Shown here piece by piece: positions 51,883-60,294 of a stretch of DNA of 64,000 nt. The position numbers and the translations under genes are program-made. The notes under the pieces were generated by a model, which saw only the letters and a program-made list of their open reading frames with translations, did not search any database and had not been told where the DNA came from. The stretch comes from Cohnella faecalis (lineage in GTDB: Bacteria; Bacillota; Bacilli; Paenibacillales; Paenibacillaceae). The number at the start of each line of letters is the position of its first letter. Positions within the stretch are counted from its first letter, which is position 1. Where the stretch lies: contig NZ_QXJM01000023.1 in assembly GCF_003570905.1 (NCBI RefSeq), positions 186,001 to 250,000 on the forward strand, read 5' to 3'.

Positions 51883-53532
51883 ATGTCAGGGAAAACGCTG
51901 CTAGTGGAGCCGGGAGCCATCTTCGCAAATCGGTATCGAGTTGTGGAGCCTATCGGACAAGGGGGAATGGGAAGGGTTTATATGGCGGAGGATCTCCGGC
52001 TGGAAGGCAGGCTGCGCGCGCTTAAGCTGATCGCCACTCTCCCCGAAGAACGCGAAGCGTTCATCCGGGAGGCGCGAATGCTATGCCGTCTGACACATCC
52101 GAATATTCCGGAAATCGTCGATTATTATTCACCGAATGAAGACGGTGTAGCCGCGATCGTTATGGATTATATCGCTGGTGACACGCTGGCGCAGCGGTTC
52201 GATAAATTTGGGCGCAAGCTTTCCTTTGGACAAGTGCTGCAAATGACGATTCAGTTATGCGAGGTGCTCCAGTATTTGCACGGGCAAGCCCCTGCCATCG
52301 TGTACCGCGATTTGAAGCCCTCCAATGTTATTATAGATAGCCGTGATCGGGCGGTACTCGTCGATTTTGGCATCGCCCGGTGGCATCGTCCTAATGCCGT
52401 TTCGGATACGCTGCAGCTAGGAACGCCAGGCTTCGCTTCGCCGGAGCAGCTGTTAGGGAAGCAAAGCGACGAAAGAAGCGATTTATACGGGCTGGGAGCG
52501 CTCGTCTATTTTTTGTTGACCGGAGGATTTTTTGCCATTCGCCGTAACCGTCACTCGGAAAAGTTCGTCGTGGAAGCCGTTCCCCGGGCATTCAGAGAAA
52601 TGGTGGAGCTTCTTTTGTCGGAAGATCCTTCTCACCGTCCCAAGAGCGCTGCTTCGGTATTGGAACATTTGTTGAACATAAGGGAATTAGGCGCCTCAGG
52701 TGAAGGAAGTTTTCGATTCGATGCATCAAAAGGGGGTGGAAATTCGTTTATTAAACGAGACGTAACGATTGCAGCCGTGCTATCCGCATATCCGGGGGCA
52801 GGAGCGACTTTCGTAACGCTTGCCCTTTCTTCGGCGTTATCGATTGCGGGAGTCGACCATGCGGTTGTGGAATGTCCTGGCGGCGAAGCAGAGATGTACG
52901 GATTGCTGGACGGGGCTCGCAAAATGCCGGCGAGAGCTCAATTCGCGAATGGCGCCTGTCAGCGAGTCGCCGGTCCAATATGGAGGGAAGGACGGGCAAG
53001 CTATGTGCCGCTTGATCCTTTTCGTGCAGCCCAAGCTCAATGCCATTGTGTTTTGGACGAGTCGTTTGTAAGCTTTCTGCAAAAGCTCGGCGCGCCTCTC
53101 GTACTGCTGGACGTTTCGTCCAGATGGGAACATCCGGATGCGAAGGAGTGGATCGGCAACATTGCAGACTCCATCATTTGGGTAGCCGATTGTTATCCTT
53201 CCAAGTGGTCGTTGAAGCGTCAGCAAGAAGGCGCGAGCCTATATCAAGCCATAGAGGGGAGACAAGCGGCTGCGATCTGGATAGCCAATCGCGACCATTC
53301 ATTCGCCGAGCGTAAGGAATGGTTATCCATGTTCCCCGTTGCTCCGCTAACGGCCCTGCCGCGCTTTTCGGAGGATGCTGTGCTGAAAGCGATTTGGGAC
53401 GGCGCCGGAGTGCCGAGCGCCAAGAAGGATAAGGAGTTGTATTTTCGTTCGCTTAAGACTGTTTTAAAGCGAATCGTGCCTGCGGGAGTCGCGAAAGACG
53501 TTCTTACCGCTAATACCGCCTATTTTTCATGA
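51883..53532 (+). CDS. Hanks-type Ser/Thr protein kinase fused to a degenerate MinD/ParA-like P-loop domain
   Basis: A 549-residue cytoplasmic protein. The kinase domain (~17-270) is complete: Gly-loop IGQGGMGRVY, ALKLI (K48), YRDLKPSN (D143, N148), VDFGIAR (D161) and SPEQL. After a short linker, residues ~293-549 show a P-loop-like fold start, AAVLSAYPGAGATFVTLALS, then AVVECPGGEAEMYGLL and VLLDVSSRW. The P-loop lysine is replaced, so nucleotide hydrolysis is doubtful. No TM segment or PASTA repeats exist, unlike PrkC. The two-component genes follow on the same strand after 75 bp. The kinase is certain; the C-terminal assignment is my inference. Confidence 0.88.
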   Translation: MSGKTLLVEPGAIFANRYRVVEPIGQGGMGRVYMAEDLRLEGRLRALKLIATLPEEREAFIREARMLCRLTHPNIPEIVDYYSPNEDGVAAIVMDYIAGDTLAQRFDKFGRKLSFGQVLQMTIQLCEVLQYLHGQAPAIVYRDLKPSNVIIDSRDRAVLVDFGIARWHRPNAVSDTLQLGTPGFASPEQLLGKQSDERSDLYGLGALVYFLLTGGFFAIRRNRHSEKFVVEAVPRAFREMVELLLSEDPSHRPKSAASVLEHLLNIRELGASGEGSFRFDASKGGGNSFIKRDVTIAAVLSAYPGAGATFVTLALSSALSIAGVDHAVVECPGGEAEMYGLLDGARKMPARAQFANGACQRVAGPIWREGRASYVPLDPFRAAQAQCHCVLDESFVSFLQKLGAPLVLLDVSSRWEHPDAKEWIGNIADSIIWVADCYPSKWSLKRQQEGASLYQAIEGRQAAAIWIANRDHSFAERKEWLSMFPVAPLTALPRFSEDAVLKAIWDGAGVPSAKKDKELYFRSLKTVLKRIVPAGVAKDVLTANTAYFS

Positions 53533-53544
53533 TTTGGCGAGTCG

Positions 53545-53553
53545 TGATACAAT
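53545..53553 (+). promoter_or_regulatory. Extended -10 element upstream of the two-component genes
   Basis: TGATACAAT, 54 bp upstream of the response regulator start. No good -35 is visible. Confidence 0.45.
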
Positions 53554-53606
53554 AGTCGAGTGAGAAAAGATGCGCCGAAGGATTAATAAGCAGTGAGGTG
53601 ACGATT

Positions 53607-54302
53607 ATGAAACAACATATACTCATTATCGAAGACGAGGATGGCATCGCTCGAATTCTTCAGTTGGAGCTTGAGCATGAAGGCTATGAGGTGGGGAGGG
53701 CCGCTGACGGCCGTACAGGACTGGAGCTGGCGCTGTCCGGCAGCTGGGACCTGCTTCTTCTTGACGTCATGCTGCCGGAGTTGAACGGTATCGAGGTGCT
53801 GCGTCGATTGCGGCAAAATGACTTCGCATCGCCGGTCATTTTGTTAACCGCGCGCGATACGGTACCGGATAAGGTGAGCGGATTCGAGCATGGTGCCAAC
53901 GATTACGTAACCAAGCCGTTTGCGATGGAAGAGCTTTTGGCCAGAATCCGGAACATCCTTAGGATGTCGAAAGCGTCTCGGGAAGGCGAGAGCGAGGACG
54001 TTCTGCGGATCGGCGATTTAACGATTGAGCTCCTGACGCGCAAGGTGTTCCGCAAAGATCATTCGATCGAGCTCACCCCGCGCGAATTCGAGCTGCTGCT
54101 TTACTTGGCCAAGCATAAAAACGGAGAAAAGACGCGAGATGAAATATTGTCTGACGTTTGGGGATACGAATATATTGGAGATACGAATGTCGTCGACGTC
54201 TATATTCGATATTTGCGCCAAAAGATGGACAAGGGCTACCGGCATAAGCTGCTTCATACCGTGCGCGGAGTCGGATATATGCTGAAGGAGCCGGATGCAT
54301 GA
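53607..54302 (+). CDS. OmpR/PhoB-type response regulator
   Basis: A 231-residue regulator. The receiver domain has ILIIEDEDG (acidic pocket), phosphoacceptor Asp in LLLLDVMLPELNG, the T in LLTARD and the K in VTKPF. The C-terminal winged helix has LTPREFELLLYLAKHKNGEKTRDEILSDVWGY and NVVDVYIRYLRQKMD. The ATG at 53607 has GAGGTGA 6 bp upstream. It overlaps the kinase gene by 4 bp. The regulon is unknown; nothing nearby is an obvious target except perhaps the adjacent genes. Confidence 0.95.
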   Translation: MKQHILIIEDEDGIARILQLELEHEGYEVGRAADGRTGLELALSGSWDLLLLDVMLPELNGIEVLRRLRQNDFASPVILLTARDTVPDKVSGFEHGANDYVTKPFAMEELLARIRNILRMSKASREGESEDVLRIGDLTIELLTRKVFRKDHSIELTPREFELLLYLAKHKNGEKTRDEILSDVWGYEYIGDTNVVDVYIRYLRQKMDKGYRHKLLHTVRGVGYMLKEPDA

Positions 54303-55665
54303 CGCTTCGTTCGCGATTTACTCTTTTCACCGTATTTTGGTTTATTTTTATATTGATTCTCTATAACATTTTCGTTTACTTTTTTGTGATCCGTGTAACG
54401 ACGCGTGGCGAGCTGCAATTGCTGGCCAACAAAGCGGATCTGGTCGTGGAGTCGCTGAGAAAACATTCAATGCGAGGGATGGAAGACGCAAAGCTGCTCA
54501 GCGACATGTACAATTACAGTGAAATGATGCGTGTTGTGGCGGTCGGCGGCAAAGTCGTCAATGCGGTCGGGATCGACAAGGAGCTTCTATCCATCCCTCC
54601 GTCCGTCAATCCGATCTTAACATCCGAGACTCGTCATATTAACGGGCAACGGGTCATTTATTTGTCCGTTCCTCTCTTCGATCAAGGACAACTGATCGGA
54701 GTCGTTGAGAGCGCGCGTAGATTGACAGTGCTGGACAGCTATCTCCAAATACTGGTGGGAGCGCTAAGCGTCACGAGCATCGGAGCGATCGTGTTTGCCA
54801 TTTTCGGACCTATTGGTTTACATCAAGGCTCACAGGGCCGATCGGTCAAATGGTTCAAACGATGCGCGAAATCGATCGCAGCGGTAAGCTGCATCGCGTT
54901 CGCCTGAATGGAAGAGAAGAGTCCGTTGAGCTTCAGCAGCTGGTTCGGGCGTTCAATCAAATGATCGAACGCCTAGACCGCACCTTCGAGCGTCAAAAGC
55001 AGTTCGTAGCGGATGCTTCCCACGAGCTCAAGACGCCGCTGACGGTCATAAGCAGCTACGCAGATATGTTAAAGCGATGGGGAAGGGATAACTCGGAGGT
55101 ACGGGACGAAGCAATTGATGCTATCGCCAAAGAAACGGAGCGGTTGCAAAGGCTGACTCGTTCAATGCTGGCACTGGCAGAAGCGGAGCAGGACGACTGG
55201 ATGAATGCCGTTCGTTTTGACGTATCCTCCGTCGTCAAAGAACTTTCAGCTGTGTTAGGCAAAACTTTCGGCCGTGAAATCCGCGTCCATTCCTCGAATA
55301 ATTCCGTTCAGATGGTCGGAGACAAAGAGAAAATACGTCAAATGCTGCTTATTCTGATCGACAACGCGATCAAATACAGCAAGGAACCTATCGATGTCCG
55401 AATTCGTCATGACAAGGCCGGTGTTAAGCTGGAAGTTACGGATTACGGAATCGGAATCCCCGAAAGCGAGATTCCTTATCTGTTCGAGCGTTTTTATCGG
55501 GTAGACGAAGCTCGTCATCGTTCGACGGGCGGCAGCGGTCTAGGCCTCTCCATCGCCAAACGCATCGTCGATCTTCATGAAGGTCATGTAGAAGTGTTCA
55601 GCAAGCCGGGAAGCGGGACGACGGTGGCGATTCAGTTTCCCCGTCATCTACAGGCGCATTCTTGA
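54299..55665 (+). CDS. Sensor histidine kinase (single frameshift)
   Basis: Two frames, 54299-54907 and the 5'-extended 54850-55665, join into a 455-residue kinase if a C is added at CC 54809-54810 (FGPYWFTSRLTGPIGQMV). TM1 lies at ~10-32 and TM2 at ~155-178, with a ~120-residue extracellular sensor between. HAMP follows. The HisKA box is ASHELKTPLTVI, the N box LILIDNAIKYS, then DYGIGIPESEIPYLFERFYR and GGSGLGLSIAKRIV. It overlaps its response regulator by 4 bp. The signal is not deducible. A perfect terminator follows the stop. Confidence 0.92.
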
Positions 55666-55673
55666 GATTAACG

Positions 55674-55713
55674 AAATCAAGGCACTTCGGTCATCGCCGA
55701 AGTGCCTTGATTT
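55674..55713. terminator. Bidirectional terminator between the histidine kinase and NlpC/P60 genes
   Basis: A perfect 17-bp stem (AAATCAAGGCACTTCGG and complement) with a 6-nt loop between convergent genes. Confidence 0.93.
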
Positions 55714-55771
55714 TCCTATTATTGCTTTTCCGTTCATCGCAACTTTATGGAGCGTTTAAACGTTAGTATGA

Positions 55772-56260
55772 TTAGATAACGCGTCGAGCGGTGACGTAGT
55801 GGCTCTTCCAGTAGCTGGAATTAATCGAGGAATACATGACTCCGGGCTTGCCATACGTGTGAAGCATTTTGCCATTGCCGACATAAACGCCGACATGCCC
55901 GATCTTTTTCCCGGTGCGAGCGGTTGTGAAGAAAACAAGATCGCCTTTTTTCAAATTCGCTTTGGCGACTTTATAGCCTTTAGTAGCTTGCGTGCTGGAG
56001 ATCCGAGGCAGCTTAACGCCATACTTGCCGAATATATATTGCGTAAAGCTTGAGCAGTCGAATGCATAGGTTACTCCGGAAGGTGCTCCAAACCGATATT
56101 TGACTCCCATATATTTTTTTCCTAACGAGATGATTTTGTCTGCTTTCGTAGCGGCCGACGCGGATGGGGCTTGTCCAGCCAACGCGAATCCAGTCAATCC
56201 AATTACGGCGCTCATGCTTGCGATAATGATTTTTTTGAAGAAGTTACGTTTGAAGTTCAT
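55772..56260 (-). CDS. Secreted NlpC/P60 family endopeptidase
   Basis: A 162-residue exported cysteine peptidase. Signal peptide ~1-36 (basic MNFKRNFFKK, hydrophobic core, ASA site). The catalytic domain has the Cys in FDCSSFTQY, His in GHVGVYVGNG and a third polar residue at HTYG. Such enzymes cut D-Glu-(gamma)-diamino acid bonds in peptidoglycan. No LysM or SH3 binding domain is attached, so it is a minimal catalytic unit. GGAGG lies 12 bp upstream; an extended -10 (TGCTATACT on the minus strand, near 56307-56315) precedes it, flanked by GGGGCT/AGCCCC arms that might be an operator. Confidence 0.93.
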   Translation of the reverse strand: MNFKRNFFKKIIIASMSAVIGLTGFALAGQAPSASAATKADKIISLGKKYMGVKYRFGAPSGVTYAFDCSSFTQYIFGKYGVKLPRISSTQATKGYKVAKANLKKGDLVFFTTARTGKKIGHVGVYVGNGKMLHTYGKPGVMYSSINSSYWKSHYVTARRVI

Positions 56261-56441
56261 GATGTGTTGTTACCTCCATCTGCTGAGTTATTTTTCTCTT
56301 GGGGCTAGTATAGCAAAGCCGAAAGCCCCTACATTTTCCCAAGGAGAGAAAAAAGTTGGTCGCATGACGGCTTTGAAGCGCTTTCTTAGAAAACCATGAG
56401 AAATCTCTCAGACTTAATCTGCTTTTCATATGTCATAAAAG

Positions 56442-56482
56442 AACCCCGTTATCAAAGACAATACGTCTTTGATAACGGGGTT
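56442..56482. terminator. Isolated perfect 18-bp hairpin, terminator-like
   Basis: AACCCCGTTATCAAAGAC and its exact complement around a 5-nt loop, followed by TTTT on the plus strand and TTCTTTT on the minus strand. No gene ends next to it on the plus strand. On the minus strand it could end transcripts coming from the transposase gene, 230 bp away. The rest of 56261-56709 holds the NlpC/P60 promoter and a repeat copy. Confidence 0.75.
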
Positions 56483-56534
56483 TTGGTTGCTTATGCTATG
56501 AGCAGTCCAGCAGGTATTATGGGTCTAATAAATT

Positions 56535-56570
56535 GGTGCCATTATCCCTTTGCCTCAGAAAAAATAGGTG
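56535..56570 (+). repeat. Copy of the 46-47-bp repeat family, left of the transposase
   Basis: Begins GGTGCCATTATCCCTTTGCC and continues CTCAGAAAAAATAGG. It matches the inverted copy at 57761-57794 in 28 of 34 positions, including an identical 13-bp inner end. Confidence 0.8.
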
Positions 56571-56709
56571 GATGCATTAGTAGTTGTTGAATTGAACCAG
56601 AAATCAGAGCACGGGCAGTTTGGAATTGTAAATAAGTGATTTGAAAGACATTAGCCGCCTGAAGCGCTTAGATCCTTGTTCTCAAGGCTAACTAGTGAGA
56701 GTATTAAAA

Positions 56710-57638
56710 CTACCCGGCATTCCAAAGGCTAAGATAGTTGCCTTTCCACTTGGCTTTGCTGCCCCATGCATGCCACGGGACGGCGAGTACCGGTTTGTCA
56801 CGGGTTAGCTCATCGTAAATTAATGTCGGCGTAATAGCGCACCATTGAAGCAATTGACCTACAATCGGGATTTGCCGGAAGTCCAAGTTCAGCCGGAAAC
56901 AATATTCGTCCAAATAAGCTTGTAAATGTTTTGCGCCGATGCCGTGAAAAGTGTCGTTCAGCCAGGAGGTCACCTTTTTTTCGATATGATACAAGTGCGG
57001 ATGACGGGGGGCGATGGGAGCCGAAACCGAAACATTGAGCCCTTTGGTATGCTCGTCGACGAATGCTTGAACGCCGGACTTTGCGATTCTTCTGGATTGC
57101 GGATTCACGTGAGCGGGATCGGGCTGTTTGATTTTGACATGCTGCAGCTCATCGGGTTCATTGAAAGCGCCGCCTATTAGAAGAGGCTGCTGGGCATCCT
57201 GGTAATAGCTGTAGCCGTATTTCATATGATTGACTCTCACAAGACCGGACAAAGGATCGTACTGATCGGCCCTTTGCATGGCATGACGGATTTTTCTTGC
57301 GATTAGCCAGGCGGTTTTATAGGTAACTTGAATGATTTTCGATAATTTGGACGAGCTGATGCCGGAAGGGCTGGCAATGAGAAAAAGAGCCTGAAACCAA
57401 CGGGTTAAAGAGTCGAGCTGCCTTCCATAATCGTACCGGCGATAACGGATGTCTGCACGCGACAAGAGCGGCACTCGTAGAGAGGCAGCCTGCGTGTGCG
57501 GGTCAAATAGTAGTGAGGGTGACGGCAAGTCGGGCACCGAAAGCCGTCCGGCCATCGGGCATGAAACAACGCTTCGGCGCAAGCCTGTTCGGAACTGTAC
57601 TGGTGACAGAAAGACTCGAAGGTCGAATGGTCCAACAT
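56710..57638 (-). CDS. IS1595-like transposase (single frameshift, possible active-site substitution)
   Basis: Two minus-strand frames (57638-57405 and the one ending at 56710) join into a 309-residue protein if one base is added near 57410 (MEGSSTPLTRWFQ). The N-terminal zinc ribbon is clear: WPDGFRCPTCRHPHYY ... YECRSCRVQTSVIAGTI. Then comes the IS1595/ISL2-type stretch LTRWFQALFLIASPSGISSSKL and KTAWLIARKIRHAM, and a C-terminal FHGIGAKHLQAYLDEYCFRLN. At the place of the first catalytic Asp I read LVRVNHMKYG (Asn), so activity is doubtful. RBS GGAGGGT precedes ATG 57638. Repeat copies flank the gene in inverted orientation, but no target duplication is seen. Confidence 0.82.
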
Positions 57639-57760
57639 CGGCCGATACCCTCCATTTGCAATAAAGGAACATACGTTCTTATTTTATTATAGCGAACGGT
57701 TGTTCCTTTTTCAATAGAAATTAATTATTTAACTGCATTAAATTTCGAAAAACGAGTAAT

Positions 57761-57794
57761 CCTATTTTTTCTGAACGGAAGGGATAGTGGTACC
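57761..57794 (-). repeat. Inverted copy of the 46-47-bp repeat family, right of the transposase
   Basis: CCTATTTTTTCTGAACGGAA then GGGATAGTGGTACC, the reverse complement of the repeat core. The rest of 57673-57997 (325 bp) shows no gene; it is AT-rich upstream sequence of the nitrilase gene. Confidence 0.8.
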
Positions 57795-57997
57795 GTTTTT
57801 GAAAACAGGTAGCTAGGAGGGGGAGAAAGGCGTTTTAGAAAATTTAGAGGTGAAATCGAGAAAAAGAGAGATTTCTATAGAGGCGACTGGATCGGGAATC
57901 GAAGGTTCGTGCGACCGTTATTGAAAAAGCACTTAAACTTTCTAGTCGAGGATGTTATTTTAATAAGGGGCTTCTGTGCTGAAGGGGGATGAAACGT

Positions 57998-58861
57998 TTG
58001 AAAATGAGAGTATCCGCGGTCCAATTCCGGCTTCGGGATTGCGACGGAATTGATAAATTTCGCGAGCAAGTGACCCATTACGTTCGCAATGCCTCCGAAT
58101 ATGGAACCCGGTTTTTGCTGTTCCCGGAATTCGTGACGACGCCGTTGCTTGCGATCGGCGCGACGGAAGGCTCCGGCGGCCAGCCGGTCGATAAGCTATT
58201 GGAATATACGGACGATTATGTTTCGTTATTTTCCGGGCTTGCTGTGCAATATGATATGTACTTGCTTGGAGGCACTCACATTACCCGGGCGGAGGATGGG
58301 ACGTTGAGGAACACGGCGTTCATGTTCGGACCAGACGGGTCGGTCGCTACCCAGGACAAACTGCATATTACTCCGACGGAGAAGGAAGAGTGGAACGTAT
58401 CGGGGGGGCAGTCGGTTCAAGTGTTTCCGACCCCATTCGGAACGATAGGGCTGCTCACCTGCTATGACATCGAATTTCCAGAGATCGTAAGGATGGTTCG
58501 CGCCAAAGGGGCCGACGTTATTTTTTGTCCGTCTTGCACGGACGATCGGCATGGCTTTTATCGGGTTCGTTATTGCTGCCATGCCCGTGCGGTGGAAAAT
58601 CAGGTGTATATCGTAACGACAGGAACGGTCGGTTCGCTCGAAAAAGTCGATTTCATGCGAGCTAACTACGGACAAGCTGCGGTTATTACCCCGAACGATA
58701 TTCCGTTCCCTCCTCGCGGGATATTGTGTGAAGGAGAAATCAACGCGGACATGCTTATTACGGCGGATCTCGATTTGACGCTGCTCGCCGAAGTGAGGGA
58801 GAAAGGCTCCGTAACGACGTGGCGGGATCGAAGAACGGATTTGTATACCGATTGGAGCTAA
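57998..58861 (+). CDS. Carbon-nitrogen hydrolase (nitrilase superfamily)
   Basis: A 287-residue amidase/nitrilase-type enzyme. The Glu-Lys-Cys triad is visible: Glu in LLFPEFVTT (E44), Lys in TQDKLHITPTE (K121) and Cys in LLTCYDIEFPE (C155). The pattern AVQFRLRD at the start and RHGFYRVRYCCHARAVENQVYIV resemble the nitrilase half of B. subtilis YhcX. Start choice: AAGGGGGA is 7-9 bp before TTG 57998; ATG 57989 is too close and ATG 58004 is far. Two acetyltransferase-type genes follow, so the three probably work together on one small-molecule amide. Confidence 0.88.
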   Translation: MKMRVSAVQFRLRDCDGIDKFREQVTHYVRNASEYGTRFLLFPEFVTTPLLAIGATEGSGGQPVDKLLEYTDDYVSLFSGLAVQYDMYLLGGTHITRAEDGTLRNTAFMFGPDGSVATQDKLHITPTEKEEWNVSGGQSVQVFPTPFGTIGLLTCYDIEFPEIVRMVRAKGADVIFCPSCTDDRHGFYRVRYCCHARAVENQVYIVTTGTVGSLEKVDFMRANYGQAAVITPNDIPFPPRGILCEGEINADMLITADLDLTLLAEVREKGSVTTWRDRRTDLYTDWS

Positions 58862-58888
58862 TTAATATGTAAGGAAGGCGGGAGCGCG

Positions 58889-59569
58889 ATGTTCAAGCGT
58901 CTATTCGTGACGGACGGGGTTCGAATGGTTCCGGCCGTCATTCGATCCTACGGCTTCGAGGATTTCGAAGGTCTTATCGACGTCCAGGCGAAAAGCTTTC
59001 CGCCTCCGTATCCGTCCGAGCTATGGTGGAACGAAAAGCAGCTTGCCGAGCACGTTCAAAGATTTCCCGAAGGGGCGTTATGCGTGGAAATCGGAGGAGC
59101 AATCGTCGGCTCCATGACCGGCTTGAGGTTAACGATGACGGACGGGGACGAGCACGATTGGGCGACCGTCTCGGACGATGGATACATACGTAATCATGAG
59201 CCTGATGGAGATACGTTGTACGTGATCGATATTTGTGTCGTGCCGGAGTATAGGAAGTTCGGTCTCGGCAAATGGCTCATGCAGTCGATGTACGAGACGG
59301 TCGTCCATGTCGGCTGTCGGCGTTTGCTTGGCGGCGGAAGGATGCCGGGTTACAGCCGGGCGGCGAGCGAACTGACGCCTGAGCAATACGTGGCGCAAGT
59401 AACGGCAGGAGAACGCACGGATCCGGTATTGACGTTTTTGCTCCGCTGCGGAAGAGTTCCCGTCGGCGTAGTCGCGAACTACTTGGATGACGAGCAGTCT
59501 TGCGGCTATGCGGCGTTAATGGAATGGCGAAATCCTTTCATCGATAACGACAATGAGGAGGCTACATAA
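58889..59569 (+). CDS. GNAT family N-acetyltransferase
   Basis: A 226-residue GNAT protein. The acetyl-CoA region is LYVIDICVVPEYRKFGLGKWLMQSMYE, with the Q/RxxGxG/A-like RKFGLGKW loop. It resembles the acetyltransferase half of the YhcX-type fusion (GNAT plus nitrilase), which here is encoded as separate genes in reverse order. RBS GGAAGGCGGGAG. It shares a base with the next gene. The acceptor substrate is unknown. Confidence 0.88.
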   Translation: MFKRLFVTDGVRMVPAVIRSYGFEDFEGLIDVQAKSFPPPYPSELWWNEKQLAEHVQRFPEGALCVEIGGAIVGSMTGLRLTMTDGDEHDWATVSDDGYIRNHEPDGDTLYVIDICVVPEYRKFGLGKWLMQSMYETVVHVGCRRLLGGGRMPGYSRAASELTPEQYVAQVTAGERTDPVLTFLLRCGRVPVGVVANYLDDEQSCGYAALMEWRNPFIDNDNEEAT

Positions 59570-60246
59570 TGCAGTACGTACGTATTCGTTCGATTGAAGA
59601 CAAGCTGTTCGCCGCTATGCATAGGTTGATGGGCGTCGTTTTCCCCCCGGAGGAGGTACTGGCGTTCGAACTGTGGAAGGAGCCGATCGAGGATCCTGCA
59701 ATTCATGTCTATGTCGCGATTCACGAGGGCGAGGTCGTCGGAGCGACAGAATATCGTTACGATCCGAAGCTGCGGGTCGCAATGACGGATTTTACGATTA
59801 TCGGCAGGCCGGATTTGGGAATCGGCCGTTTCTTGTACGCGAACAGGGAGAAGGACTTGAGCCGACTTCAGAAGGAATCGGGCACGATTGCGATCGGGAT
59901 GTTCGCCGAAATATACGATCCTCGTAAGGATGAGGCGGCATTGCCGGGAGCCGGAAACGTTAATCCGATGCATCCTGCCGTTCGCCGGGAGGTTCTGTCG
60001 CATCTCGGTTATCGCAGACTGGATATCGACTACGTCCATCCGTCTTGGGATCATGAAGGAAAAGCGGTGCAAGGTCTCGATTTCTGTTTTCGGCCTGCAG
60101 ATGACGAGATAGTCTCCATTCCTGCGGCGCTCGTCACGACGTTTCTTCGGCAGTACTATTCGGCGCTGCCTAATAAACCGCAAGAATGGTTTGATATGAT
60201 GGCGAATATTGAATTGCGGACCGATATCGCGTTATTGCCTATTTAA
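59569..60246 (+). CDS. GNAT-like acyltransferase
   Basis: A 225-residue protein that starts at the last base of the preceding gene. The central part (HVYVAIHEGEVVGATEYRYDPKLRVAMTDFTIIGRPDLGIGRFLY) has a GNAT-type strand, beta-bulge and helix order, with GRPDLGIGRFL as a variant pyrophosphate loop. The C-terminal VHPSWDHEGKAVQGLDFCF follows. Family assignment is weaker than for its neighbour. The tight spacing with nitrilase and GNAT genes suggests a three-gene unit. Confidence 0.72.
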   Translation: MQYVRIRSIEDKLFAAMHRLMGVVFPPEEVLAFELWKEPIEDPAIHVYVAIHEGEVVGATEYRYDPKLRVAMTDFTIIGRPDLGIGRFLYANREKDLSRLQKESGTIAIGMFAEIYDPRKDEAALPGAGNVNPMHPAVRREVLSHLGYRRLDIDYVHPSWDHEGKAVQGLDFCFRPADDEIVSIPAALVTTFLRQYYSALPNKPQEWFDMMANIELRTDIALLPI

Positions 60247-60294
60247 AATGCGACCTTGCAGCCAGTGGACAGGGAAAAGGAGCCGTCGAGACTA

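Noticed and set aside
56527..57802. Target site duplication around the transposase block
   Set aside because: The 8 bp outside the two inverted copies differ, so a simple insertion with these ends is not shown.
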